From: Candidatus Zhuqueibacterota bacterium
Lineage (GTDB): Bacteria; Zhuqueibacterota; Zhuqueibacteria; Zhuqueibacterales; Geothermadaptataceae
Length of the DNA: 35,443 nt
NCBI GenBank assembly: GCA_015485525.1
Contig: WFTM01000282.1
Location: 1 to 35,443, forward strand
Direction of reading: 5' to 3'
This document shows positions 1 through 7,733 of this stretch, in pieces. Made by a program: the position numbers and the translations under genes. The notes under the pieces are model-generated. The model did no database searches. It was not told the DNA's origin and worked only from the letters and a program-made list of their open reading frames with translations. Position 1 is the first letter of the stretch. Each line of letters opens with the position of its first letter.

Positions 1-172
1 GCTCATCGATCATCAGAGTATTCACGCAGTAGCCGAGACACTCACCGAAGGACGTCCCGAATCGAATGCTGAGGAGCTCATCGCCGGAAGATGCTTTCTC
101 TACCGGTGCGAAGATACAGCCGCCGGCAATCAGGCCGGCAGCGAGCAGTGTTACAGAGATTTTTTTAGTCAT
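1..172 (-). CDS. Putative lipoprotein, partial (3' end outside window)
   Basis: The 57 visible codons start with ATG at 172 and run off the left edge, so the C-terminus is missing. The N-terminus (MTKKISVTLLAAGLIAGGC) has a Lys pair, a hydrophobic core and a Cys at residue 19 preceded by AGG, which fits a lipoprotein signal peptide processed by signal peptidase II. Two further Cys residues follow in a GECLGYCVN stretch. No family can be named from so short a piece. It lies 110 nt downstream of the DUF2330 gene on the same strand and may share its transcript. Confidence 0.65.
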   Translation of the reverse strand, partial: MTKKISVTLLAAGLIAGGCIFAPVEKASSGDELLSIRFGTSFGECLGYCVNTLMIDE

Positions 173-282
173 AGCCTGGGAACTCCATAGACCCCATTTA
201 ACAGCATTTTAATCAACAGACGACAGGGAAACTCAGCAGGCAGTAAGTTTCCATCAGTTCTGACACAAAATAAAAAACCGGC

Positions 283-1377
283 TCAGTCCCCGACTGCTCC
301 GGACACCCCCGGACGGATACGGCCTTTTGTTTTCTCATCGCGGAACAGGCGGATAGCGAACACAAACAGGACGAGGGCGGCAAAGCCGAAGCCGCCGCTG
401 TCCTGATAGATAATTTCCCGATACTCGCGCCGGTCCGTGACTGAATAGACGACAAAATCCCTGTCCATCTCATCTTTTCTGAATTTGCGGCGCAGCTTGG
501 TCACGAACTGGCCGGGGCGCAGGACATCGGCAACGGCTGGCCAGTTGCGTTCGATCGCATCGTATTCATCCGCAGTGATGGCATTGGCGTACTCGAGCCT
601 TGCCTGCCCGAAACGCAGAGGCTTGTCACCGATGGCATACACCAGCACGTCTGCGCTGCGTTGAGTACTGATGGCGGTAACGCTCAGGGGGTAGAGAATA
701 CTGTCCGGGTTGGCGGCAAAGGTGATTTCAGCCGGTGTCGTGGTCGCGCCCCACCATCCGCCGATATAGCCGGAAACCTGCGCTGTATCCAGGCGCATGG
801 CGACAAAATACCAGTTGCGCTCGACATAGTCCTGCAGGGCGAGGGAATCCTGCGCGCGGTAGTTGTAGCCATTGCGCTGCAGCCACTCCGCAAGGTCTGC
901 GGCATTACCTGCCTGCAGCACAGCAGCCTGGTACATCCCGACCAGTTGCTCGAAGACCAGATCAACCCCACTGTCCCGGGTATCCACGACAGCACCGTCT
1001 TCACGCATGGTGGCAAAAGCAGGCGAGACGACATTGGTTTCGCCATCGCAGCCGCAGCCATCATTTCTGCTGCGAACCAGCGGCTGGGTCATGAAACTGA
1101 GCTGGGAAAAAATCCCGGCATCAGCGCTCGCCAGCTTCGGCAGGGAGGGCACGGGGATGAGCACTCCGAAATCGCGGGCATTCCCTTCAAAAGCGACCTG
1201 CGGGATCAGAGAGACCTGATTTTCGCTGAGGAGAAAAACATTGCGCTGTTCAACACCGAACATGTCACGCCCGTTTTGCGGGAACAGCACACAATAACCG
1301 TTGCCGGTTTCGTAGAGCGTCGCTGATGACAGCAGCAGGGCCGCGACCATCAACACGACAGAAAACGCTTTTCGCAT
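283..1377 (-). CDS. DUF2330-family exported protein with C-terminal membrane anchor
   Basis: A 364-residue protein of unknown biochemical role. Residues 1-20 form a signal peptide. The body has the DUF2330 pattern: an early Cys (C29), a stretch around 60-80 (VAFEGNARDFGVLIPVPSLP) typical of the family, and a Cys-x-Cys pair at 108-110 followed by an acidic residue. A hydrophobic segment at about 328-345 followed by a basic tail (RLFRDEKTKGR) looks like a single transmembrane anchor with a cytoplasmic end, leaving the bulk outside the inner membrane. The ATG at 1377 has AAAGG about 7 nt upstream. Family assignment rests on the recalled sequence pattern. The function of DUF2330 is not established. 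Confidence 0.8.
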   Translation of the reverse strand: MRKAFSVVLMVAALLLSSATLYETGNGYCVLFPQNGRDMFGVEQRNVFLLSENQVSLIPQVAFEGNARDFGVLIPVPSLPKLASADAGIFSQLSFMTQPLVRSRNDGCGCDGETNVVSPAFATMREDGAVVDTRDSGVDLVFEQLVGMYQAAVLQAGNAADLAEWLQRNGYNYRAQDSLALQDYVERNWYFVAMRLDTAQVSGYIGGWWGATTTPAEITFAANPDSILYPLSVTAISTQRSADVLVYAIGDKPLRFGQARLEYANAITADEYDAIERNWPAVADVLRPGQFVTKLRRKFRKDEMDRDFVVYSVTDRREYREIIYQDSGGFGFAALVLFVFAIRLFRDEKTKGRIRPGVSGAVGD

Positions 1378-1525
1378 GATGAGACCTTTCGCAACGCACT
1401 GGTTCAGTAAACACGCCGTAAAAGCAGCCGGATGCGTGTTGTTTTTTTCATTCCATTACAACCGCTGCGCGCCTGCCCCTGCCAGCCGGTTCAATGAGGG
1501 CGGCCGAAGCGCGGCACCCGCATCG

Positions 1526-2134
1526 TCACTCCTGCCGAAATCGCCAGGCAAGGCCGAGGGTTAAAACCACGCCACTCAAATTCTGGCGGTACCGCGTTTT
1601 GCCTTCCCGAAACGAGCCTTCGAGAAAGCGAAAGGCGATTTCCCCCTGTATCACCAGCGTTTTGGTGAGGGCGATCTCGGGATTGATTCCCACGACGCCG
1701 CCGACACCGAGCAATGCACTATCGCTGACGCCATCGATCTTTTCCGAGCCTGTGACAAAGACCACGCCGACACCGGGCCAGAGCACCGGGCCGGCACCCT
1801 CATGCCCCCGGGTTTCAAGCATAAAACCCAGCGTACGCATGCGCAGATGCGCTACATCGCCTGCGTAGAAATCTGGTGTACTGAAATAAGGATCACCGCT
1901 TGCCGAGGCGAGGTTAACCTGGGCGCGGATGCGGGATTTCGTGCCCAGAGGCATGGTCAGGCCGGCTGTCAGCGCTTTGGCTGTGGCATAAATGTCCTGA
2001 ATATCCGCTGAAGCCGGATAATACATTCCAGCCTGCAGCCGGGCCTGCCAGCGGCTGTTCTCCTGCGCCGGCAACGCCGCGACCGGTAACAAACTGGCGA
2101 GCAGCACGGCAATGGTGACTTTTCTGGGGTTCAT
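1526..2134 (-). CDS. Probable outer-membrane beta-barrel protein
   Basis: Predicted 202 residues from the ATG at 2134, which is preceded by AGGAGA at good spacing. A further upstream start would add 11 residues ahead of a clear signal peptide and is less likely. The signal peptide ends near LPVAALPAQ. The mature part alternates polar and hydrophobic residues and has many Gly and aromatic residues (LQAGMYYPAS, VVFVTGS, LTLGLAWRF), as in small 8-stranded OmpA/OmpW-like barrels. The final residues are WRFRQE, so a terminal aromatic is not at the very end. No specific family is recognised. It lies between the DUF2330 gene and the BsuPI lipoprotein on the same strand. Confidence 0.6.
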   Translation of the reverse strand: MNPRKVTIAVLLASLLPVAALPAQENSRWQARLQAGMYYPASADIQDIYATAKALTAGLTMPLGTKSRIRAQVNLASASGDPYFSTPDFYAGDVAHLRMRTLGFMLETRGHEGAGPVLWPGVGVVFVTGSEKIDGVSDSALLGVGGVVGINPEIALTKTLVIQGEIAFRFLEGSFREGKTRYRQNLSGVVLTLGLAWRFRQE

Positions 2135-2236
2135 ACGGTCTCCTGTGTAAAGCCTGCTAAGTTCCATCAGCCCGAACAGTTCCCGGTACTGTTATTCTGA
2201 ACTCCGGCGCGGCGCCGGACTGATGAGCAGGCCGGC

Positions 2237-3136
2237 TTAATCCTCGTCTTTCAGATACAGCGCAAGCCAGGGAGAGCGCCCTCCTGGCGCAGAAACCAGC
2301 TCCCCGGCCAGCAGATACTCACCTGCGATAAAGCGTCCAGAATTATCGCGGCCATCCCAGGTTGTGAAAAACTCCAGCGAATCACCGGCCGCGAGATCAA
2401 TCTCATGCATGACCTGCGCAAACGCCTTGTCGGCATCCCAACGCCAGACCGCCGACTGCTGGCCCCGTTTTTGTTGCCGGTCACGGTCATACTTTCTGAA
2501 AGCGAGAAAGTTGAACTCCTGCATGTCGGAAAAATTCAATTGCGCTGTACTATTGGTGCGGTTGTAAACGGTGAGACTGAGCTGTACGCTGTTGCCACTG
2601 GCCAACGTATCAGCAGAGGCCACGAAACGATAGTCGAGAGCGGTAATCAGGCGGGTATTGAGCTCAGCTATCCATGTAATCAGGCGTTTCAGGTTTTCCG
2701 GGGCATCAAAAACATCGGCCGTAACCATGCCGGCGAGGTCTGCATGGCGGAAGAAAATATCATAATACAACGCATCCTTAACCCGATCATTGACATACTT
2801 CCTGTTGAGCAGGAAGAACCCATTTCCGATGAAATACTGCTGCATCGCCGTCAGTTGCTCGCGACTGAACCGGTCCCACCAGATTCGGCCGCTGCGCCAA
2901 CCATCTTCCAGAACTACGAGACCATTTTCGTACACGCGCAACTGCTGCTGGATGCCGGCGATACCACCGCTGATATCCACCTGCAGTATCACGGTGCTGT
3001 CTGCCGCGATTTTATCAACCAGTTCCTGAGAACCAGCAGGTGCAAACACCGCAGGATGCTCGCAGCTTGCAAGCCCGAATACAAAGGCAATGATCAAAAG
3101 TGACTGCGTTTTCCTCAATATTTTTCTTCGTTCCAT
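2237..3136 (-). CDS. Lipoprotein with C-terminal BsuPI-like domain
   Basis: A 299-residue protein whose N-terminus ends in GLASC, a good lipobox with the acylated Cys at 25. The middle part (about 30-165) is unassigned. The last 130 residues resemble BsuPI (PF12690, intracellular proteinase inhibitor fold): a beta-rich stretch with FNFLAFRKYDRD, then VWRWDADKAFAQ, a GDSLEFFTTWDGRDNSGRFIAGEY segment in shortened form, and a final LAGEL strand. In many bacteria this domain occurs in secreted or lipid-anchored proteins that are not proven protease inhibitors. The start at 3136 has AAAGGGA upstream. Inhibitor activity is not implied here. Confidence 0.7.
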   Translation of the reverse strand: MERRKILRKTQSLLIIAFVFGLASCEHPAVFAPAGSQELVDKIAADSTVILQVDISGGIAGIQQQLRVYENGLVVLEDGWRSGRIWWDRFSREQLTAMQQYFIGNGFFLLNRKYVNDRVKDALYYDIFFRHADLAGMVTADVFDAPENLKRLITWIAELNTRLITALDYRFVASADTLASGNSVQLSLTVYNRTNSTAQLNFSDMQEFNFLAFRKYDRDRQQKRGQQSAVWRWDADKAFAQVMHEIDLAAGDSLEFFTTWDGRDNSGRFIAGEYLLAGELVSAPGGRSPWLALYLKDED

Positions 3137-3383
3137 CTTTGCATCCCTTTCTCAATTCATTCCCTCCAAAAACGTAAAACGTAGCCGAAGTGGCAACACT
3201 TCGGGCAACACCAACGCAAGTACGGTGCCACGCGCGCACCATATTCTTTTTCCCTCCTTTCTGCCGGAGAAAATATAGCCTGTATTATTCACAAAATACT
3301 TTAAGAGTAGGAGCAACTACTTTAATATTTTATATGTTACGGCTTGTAACCCTTTCAAACGTAGTTTTTGAAAGACTTGTATA

Positions 3384-3467
3384 TCTCGCAGTGACGCAGA
3401 GCACGCAGTTTATTGTTTTAGCAGAAATTAACCATTCTTTCTCTGCGCTCACTGCGTCTCTGCGAGA
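3384..3467. repeat. Imperfect inverted repeat (dispersed hairpin family, copy D)
   Basis: Two 25-nt arms, 3384-3408 and 3443-3467, are reverse complements at 21 of 25 positions and are separated by 34 AT-rich nt. The arms are built from GCAG/CGCAG units (TCTCGCAGTGACGCAG...; ...CTGCGTCTCTGCGAGA). This kind of repeat is common in intergenic DNA of many environmental bacteria. It is the only structure I see in the gene-free stretch 3137-3648. The rest of that stretch holds no convincing gene or promoter. Confidence 0.65.
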
Positions 3468-3648
3468 ATAATGCAGGATAGTTCCCCTTTCTGCCGGCAC
3501 CGGTTTTTACGCGTGAAAATGTTCAGATTTCCGCAGGAATCTTCAAAATTCTGCATACGCCATAAGACGGATTTCATGCCAGCCGTGACACGAAAAGTCC
3601 GGCTGGCCGGCTTTTCCAGGGCGACTGCCTTGTCAGAAATTCACCGGC

Positions 3649-4701
3649 TTAAAAACGGTACTCGGAACCGAAGAGGAGCTGTCTTTTGCTGTAATAAAAA
3701 CCGCGGAAGGCGGCTTCGTTATTATACAAAGCCAGGCGGACGAGCCACGAGAACTGCCGGCTGCGATCGTATGTGAGGTCGATGACGAGGTAGTTGCTCT
3801 CGCTGCGTTCGAGGTCGAGCTCGATCAGGGGGATGGCGAGATCAGTCGGTGTGTAGCGTTTGCGCTGGCCCATGAGCGCGATGCGCAACAGCCAGCTCGT
3901 CGCCAGCGGCTGAGCGGCGACAAGGTAGAGACGCCGGCGCTGCCAGGAATATCCTTCGCTGTTCGAATCGTTGCTTTGCAGTTCGAGACGAATCTGGATG
4001 ACGCGCGAGCCGCTATAGGCCAGGCGCAGGAAAAACGTCCGGCGGGTATCCTGCTGCTGGGCGGCGCGGATGATGCGTACTCCGTTTTCGCCGGCGAAAT
4101 ATGCGGGCCGCAGGAACTCAAGCCGGCCTTGCTCTACCCCGACTCCGGCTTGCCAACGGCGGGCAAATCTGCGGCCCAGGTCTGCGACCAGGCTGCGTTC
4201 GAGAAAATCGAAACGATCCGAGGCACGATAATCCAGCCGTGCGCTGGCTGCCTGCACCTTCAGACGCAGGCCCGCGGGCAGGCGAAACGTACTGCCGGCA
4301 GCCGTCCATGTCCAGACGTGATCATAAGGCGCGCGCAGAAAAAGCTTCGCCTGCGCATTTGCTTTCAGGGAGATGCTCCACCAGCGCGACAGAGCGCGGC
4401 CCCATGCAGCAGAGAGCAGATGGTTGAGTTTGTTTTCCGCTGTCCACGCGGGATAGAGCTGCATACCGGCAGACCAGCCCAGAGCGAGCTTGCCCTGCGC
4501 CAGCATACGGCTGGCACTGGTTTTCAGTAGTCCCCGCGCTGCCATGGCCTCAACCGGGAACCGGGTCGATTCAAAAATATTGCTGTCGTATTCACTGCCC
4601 ACCTGCATGCGCGTCTGAAACTGCCATTTCCCGCCAGTCTGGCTTGTAGCAGGGACGGTCAAAAGGGCCAGAAATACGACCAGAACCCCGGGCCGGCTCA
4701 T
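3649..4701 (-). CDS. Outer-membrane beta-barrel protein
   Basis: A 350-residue protein with a short signal peptide (cleavage likely after PATSQ). The mature start contains QVGSEYDSNIF, a segment typical of the first strand of porin-like barrels that model as PF-type OMP beta-barrels. Alternating-residue strands run through the whole protein, for example FFLRLAYSGSRVIQIRLEL and SWLLRIALMGQRK. The protein ends in SEYRF, with a terminal Phe and alternating hydrophobics, the usual beta-signal recognised by BamA. Its ATG overlaps the stop of the upstream coiled-coil gene (ATGA, 4698-4701), so the two are translationally coupled. The substrate or partner is not known. Confidence 0.7.
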   Translation of the reverse strand: MSRPGVLVVFLALLTVPATSQTGGKWQFQTRMQVGSEYDSNIFESTRFPVEAMAARGLLKTSASRMLAQGKLALGWSAGMQLYPAWTAENKLNHLLSAAWGRALSRWWSISLKANAQAKLFLRAPYDHVWTWTAAGSTFRLPAGLRLKVQAASARLDYRASDRFDFLERSLVADLGRRFARRWQAGVGVEQGRLEFLRPAYFAGENGVRIIRAAQQQDTRRTFFLRLAYSGSRVIQIRLELQSNDSNSEGYSWQRRRLYLVAAQPLATSWLLRIALMGQRKRYTPTDLAIPLIELDLERSESNYLVIDLTYDRSRQFSWLVRLALYNNEAAFRGFYYSKRQLLFGSEYRF

Positions 4702-5687
4702 CGTTCCTCCTGTTGCTGCGCGCGGGCTTTCGCGAGCACATCACGGGCACGGGCGGAAAGACTGTCGGCGAGAAAAAGCATCTGCTGCACTCTGGCGCGC
4801 GCGCTCTGCAGGCCTTCTTCGCGGGCCTGGCCTGTCAACTCAGCCAGCCCGACACTGAGCAGCAGTTCGTCTGAGAACAGGAGATTTTCGCCGGCACCGG
4901 TTTTATTCGCAGCCCGGTCCAGCATATCAGGAGAAAAACTTTCCTGCCCGGCTCCTTCCTCCCTGCCGACCGATTCGGAGAGCGGATCAAAAAGCTGGAC
5001 ATCCTCGACAAAGGCCTGCAACCGGCTGTGCAGCCGTTGCTCTGCCTCGGCCTGCTGCACCTGTTGCTGCAACAGCCGCGCTTTGCGGCGCAGGCCATCG
5101 GCCTGATCCATGAGCAGATCGGCTTTTTCTTCCAGCAGCCCCGGCGAGTCACCGGGCGCTATGTGCACCGGCGCCAGCAGAATGGCAGCATTCTCCGATT
5201 GCAGCCATTTCTCCGCTCTACGACGCAGTGCTCCAGCAGCAGCCAGCGACCGGCGCAGGTGCGGCACCAGGGCCTGATCGCCGCGTTTTTCTGCCTGCCG
5301 GAGTTCATGCTCGAGAGTGCGGGTCCTGACGGCAAGATAGCGCAGAACGCGCACCGCCATGCGCCGTATTTCCTGCTGTGCAGAGTCGCGCGCTGCTTCT
5401 GCAGCCTGCAGTTCTTCAGCCAGAACATCCGCGCGGTGCAGCGCTGCTTCGAGGGCACGATCCTGCAATACGCCGCGGCCGGCGGTTTTGTGGTCGGCAA
5501 TGATGGCAGCCAGGCTGTCTGCACGCGCGGAAAGAGCTGCCACCCGTCCGTCATGCTGCAGCACGATCTGCTCCAGAGAATCGAAACGCGCTGCAACAGT
5601 GCGCAGCTCAGGTGTCTGTGCCGAGATGAACGTGCTGCAGAAGATCAGCACAGCAAGTGCGCATGGAATCCGTAATAATGCTTTCAT
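4698..5687 (-). CDS. Periplasmic coiled-coil protein
   Basis: A 329-residue protein with a signal peptide (cleavage after STFISAQ). The rest is almost entirely Ala/Leu/Glu/Arg-rich helix with heptad spacing, for example about 30-175 and 195-245. A less regular acidic insert follows at about 230-265, then a final helix. It resembles periplasmic adaptor or YbgF-like coiled coils in composition, but no family motif is visible. The ATG at 5687 has AGGCGG 6 nt upstream. The 4-nt overlap with the downstream beta-barrel gene suggests a coupled inner/outer envelope pair, such as a coiled-coil partner for the barrel. That role is inference. Confidence 0.65.
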   Translation of the reverse strand: MKALLRIPCALAVLIFCSTFISAQTPELRTVAARFDSLEQIVLQHDGRVAALSARADSLAAIIADHKTAGRGVLQDRALEAALHRADVLAEELQAAEAARDSAQQEIRRMAVRVLRYLAVRTRTLEHELRQAEKRGDQALVPHLRRSLAAAGALRRRAEKWLQSENAAILLAPVHIAPGDSPGLLEEKADLLMDQADGLRRKARLLQQQVQQAEAEQRLHSRLQAFVEDVQLFDPLSESVGREEGAGQESFSPDMLDRAANKTGAGENLLFSDELLLSVGLAELTGQAREEGLQSARARVQQMLFLADSLSARARDVLAKARAQQQEER

Positions 5688-5749
5688 TTGACCGCCTGAA
5701 AAATTCCTGCCTAAACCGAACGATTTGCCGCCGGGGACAGAATCCCTTT

Positions 5750-5768
5750 AATACTGCAATACAGTATT
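5750..5768. repeat. Small perfect inverted repeat upstream of the coiled-coil gene
   Basis: AATACTG (5750-5756) and CAGTATT (5762-5768) are perfect complements around a 5-nt loop, 63 nt upstream of the ATG at 5687. It could be an operator or a weak hairpin. There is no U-tract on the minus strand, so a terminator is unlikely. Confidence 0.35.
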
Positions 5769-5854
5769 ATTATTTTAGCTGCGAAGGTATTGAAACGCGC
5801 CTTCTTGCCCGGCTATAACCGATTCGTGCTTTCCGTTGAACGAACGGGCTACCT

Positions 5855-6069
5855 TTTTTCATTCTCATATCAGAAATAATGGAAACGTTCTGGCTGTTGA
5901 GTTTGAATGTCATCTGTGCATTTTTTTGAACCACGAAGTGCACTATGGACACGAAGAAAAACAAGGAGAAATGCCTGAAATTGCTGGCCCTGATTTTTTC
6001 GACATTTCAATATTCTTCGTGCTCTTCGTGGCCTTCGTGGTGAACCCGGACTTCAGCTAAGGCTCCGAG
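5855..6069. repeat. Dispersed intergenic repeat, copy A (uninterrupted)
   Basis: This stretch is closely similar to 11890-12340: both have the TTTTCAT..CTCAT start, a TTTGAATGTCATCTGT segment, a left arm (CCACGAAGTGCAC..., 5931-5956), an AT-rich loop with GAAGAAAAACAAG, a right arm CTTCGTGCTCTTCGTGG... (6015-6043) and an ACCCGG.CTTCAGC end. The arms form an imperfect hairpin. Copy A carries a single GAAGTGCAC (5935-5943), and it is the intact version of the site where copy C is split by the MITE-like element. Copies A and B fill most of the 5688-6292 gap. Confidence 0.7.
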
Positions 6070-6070
6070 T

Positions 6071-6250
6071 ATCTGTGCATTTTTTTGAACCGCCAGGGCG
6101 CAAAGACGCTAAGAAAAAAATGAAAGGCCGGGTACTGGTGGTACTGATTTTTTCGACAGTTCAACACCCTTCGTGCTCTTCGCGCCTTCGCGGTGACAAC
6201 AAAAGACATCTGCCCAAATCTGTGCAAAATGGAACAATCCATTCAAACAG
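6071..6250. repeat. Dispersed intergenic repeat, copy B
   Basis: Copy B follows copy A head to tail. They share a 21-nt perfect match at 5912-5932 and 6071-6091 (ATCTGTGCATTTTTTT...) and a similar loop (GATTTTTTCGACA). The arms are AACCGCCAGGGCGCAAAGACG... (from 6089) and CTTCGTGCTCTTCGCGCC... (6169-6196). The end, 6228-6250, is a 23-nt perfect match to 12429-12451 and contains the palindrome AATGGA-ACAA-TCCATT. Confidence 0.7.
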
Positions 6251-6292
6251 TTTTTTAGTCATTTTACTCTGGAGCAGAACAGAACCTCGCCA

Positions 6293-7684
6293 TCAGTCCA
6301 GCCCGTACTTCGACAGCTTGTACAGCAATGTCGTGGTTTTGATGCCCAGCCGGCGGGCAGCTTCGGCCTTGACACCGTGTGCCTGGCGCATGGCCTGGCG
6401 GATCAGGCTGCTCTCGACTTTTTCCAGAATGCTGGTGAGGTCGCTGTCGCCATAATCCTGCAGCAGAAAGGCATCGGCATCCCGGCTGAGGGGCGGCAGG
6501 TCATCCACACCGATGACTTCGTGATCGCAGAGGACTGCGGCGCGCTCGATGATATTTTCCAGCTCGCGTACGTTGCCGGGCCAATGGTACTCCTGCAAGA
6601 CCGCCAGAGCGTGTGCATCGATTTCCCGGGCGATGAGCGCGTGTTTGCGCTTCAGTTTTTCGAGAAAAAATCGCGCCAGCTCCGGGACATCTCCGAGGCG
6701 CTCGCGCAAAGGCGGCAAAGTGATGGGCAGGATATGCAGGCGGTAGTACAAATCCTCGCGGAAGCGGCCGGTCTCGACCTCTTTTTGCAAATCCCGGTTC
6801 GTGGCCGCGATGATGCGCACATCGACGCGCAGGGTTTCCTCACCACCGACGCGCTCGAACTCCTGCTCCTGCAGCACGCGCAGCAACTTGATCTGGATCG
6901 CCGGGGTGATTTCTCCGATTTCATCGAGAAAAATCGTGCCGTGGTCAGCGAGCTCAAAACGGCCGCGTTTGCGGTGCAATGCACCGGTAAATGCTCCTTT
7001 TTCATGGCCAAAGAGCTCGGACTCGATGATCCCCTCGGCCAGCGCGCCGCAATTGACTTTGATGAACGGCATGTGGTGGCGCGGGCTGTTTTTGTGCAAA
7101 GCGCGCGCGACCAGCTCCTTGCCCGTCCCGCTCTCGCCGTAGATGATCACAGAGGCCTCGCTACGGGCTGCCCGGGCGATGATTTTGTAAATTTCCTGCA
7201 TCTGCACCGAGGTGCCGATGATCTCGCCCTGGTTGAACTCCTGCGCTACCTCCTCGCGCAGGTAGCGGTTTTCATCCTGAAGCTGCTGCATGACCCTGCG
7301 GCTGCGGATAGCCTCGGCAATGCGATCGATCTTGACGCCGATCTCGTCAACCGAAAAGGGCTTGGTGATGAAATCCGCAGCGCCCTGCTGCATGGCCTGA
7401 ACAGCCAGCTCGATGGAACCAAAAGCAGTGATCAGCACCAGCTCGATGCCGGGGCGAACAGCCCTGGCTTTCCCGATAAAATCGACGCCATTCATGCCCG
7501 GCAATTTATAATCTGCGATCGCCAGATCGGCTGTTTCCCGTTGCAGAAACGCGAGGGCCGGTTCAGCTTTTTCAAAACTGCTCACTGAATGCCCGAGATG
7601 CGTGAGCACCTGTTGCAGCCCCTCACGCATAGTCTGGTTATCCTCGACGACGATGATATGCAAACCAGCGGTCTGTCGTGTCAT
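6293..7684 (-). CDS. Sigma-54-dependent response regulator (NtrC family)
   Basis: A 463-residue three-domain activator. The receiver (about 8-122) keeps the acidic pair near E14/D15, phosphoacceptor D58 and K108. The AAA+ domain (about 153-390) has Walker A GESGTGKE at 183-190, the sigma-54-contacting GAFTGA loop at 230-235, Walker B TIFLDEIGE from 250 and the arginine-finger region FREDLYYRL near 308-316. A FIS-type helix-turn-helix closes the protein (about 430-460). Phosphorylated NtrC-like proteins hydrolyse ATP to open sigma-54 RNA polymerase promoters. The gene follows its probable cognate kinase by 49 nt. The only sigma-54 promoter I found in the window is at 15433-15448. A link between the two is inference. 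Confidence 0.95.
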   Translation of the reverse strand: MTRQTAGLHIIVVEDNQTMREGLQQVLTHLGHSVSSFEKAEPALAFLQRETADLAIADYKLPGMNGVDFIGKARAVRPGIELVLITAFGSIELAVQAMQQGAADFITKPFSVDEIGVKIDRIAEAIRSRRVMQQLQDENRYLREEVAQEFNQGEIIGTSVQMQEIYKIIARAARSEASVIIYGESGTGKELVARALHKNSPRHHMPFIKVNCGALAEGIIESELFGHEKGAFTGALHRKRGRFELADHGTIFLDEIGEITPAIQIKLLRVLQEQEFERVGGEETLRVDVRIIAATNRDLQKEVETGRFREDLYYRLHILPITLPPLRERLGDVPELARFFLEKLKRKHALIAREIDAHALAVLQEYHWPGNVRELENIIERAAVLCDHEVIGVDDLPPLSRDADAFLLQDYGDSDLTSILEKVESSLIRQAMRQAHGVKAEAARRLGIKTTTLLYKLSKYGLD

Positions 7685-7733
7685 TTTTTCTCCACATTAC
7701 CCTGTTCCTGGAGCCATACCGGCAAGCATGCGC

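Noticed and set aside
5855-6250. CRISPR array
   Set aside because: The repeats are diverged, long, hairpin-like copies without regular unique spacers, and no cas gene is present.
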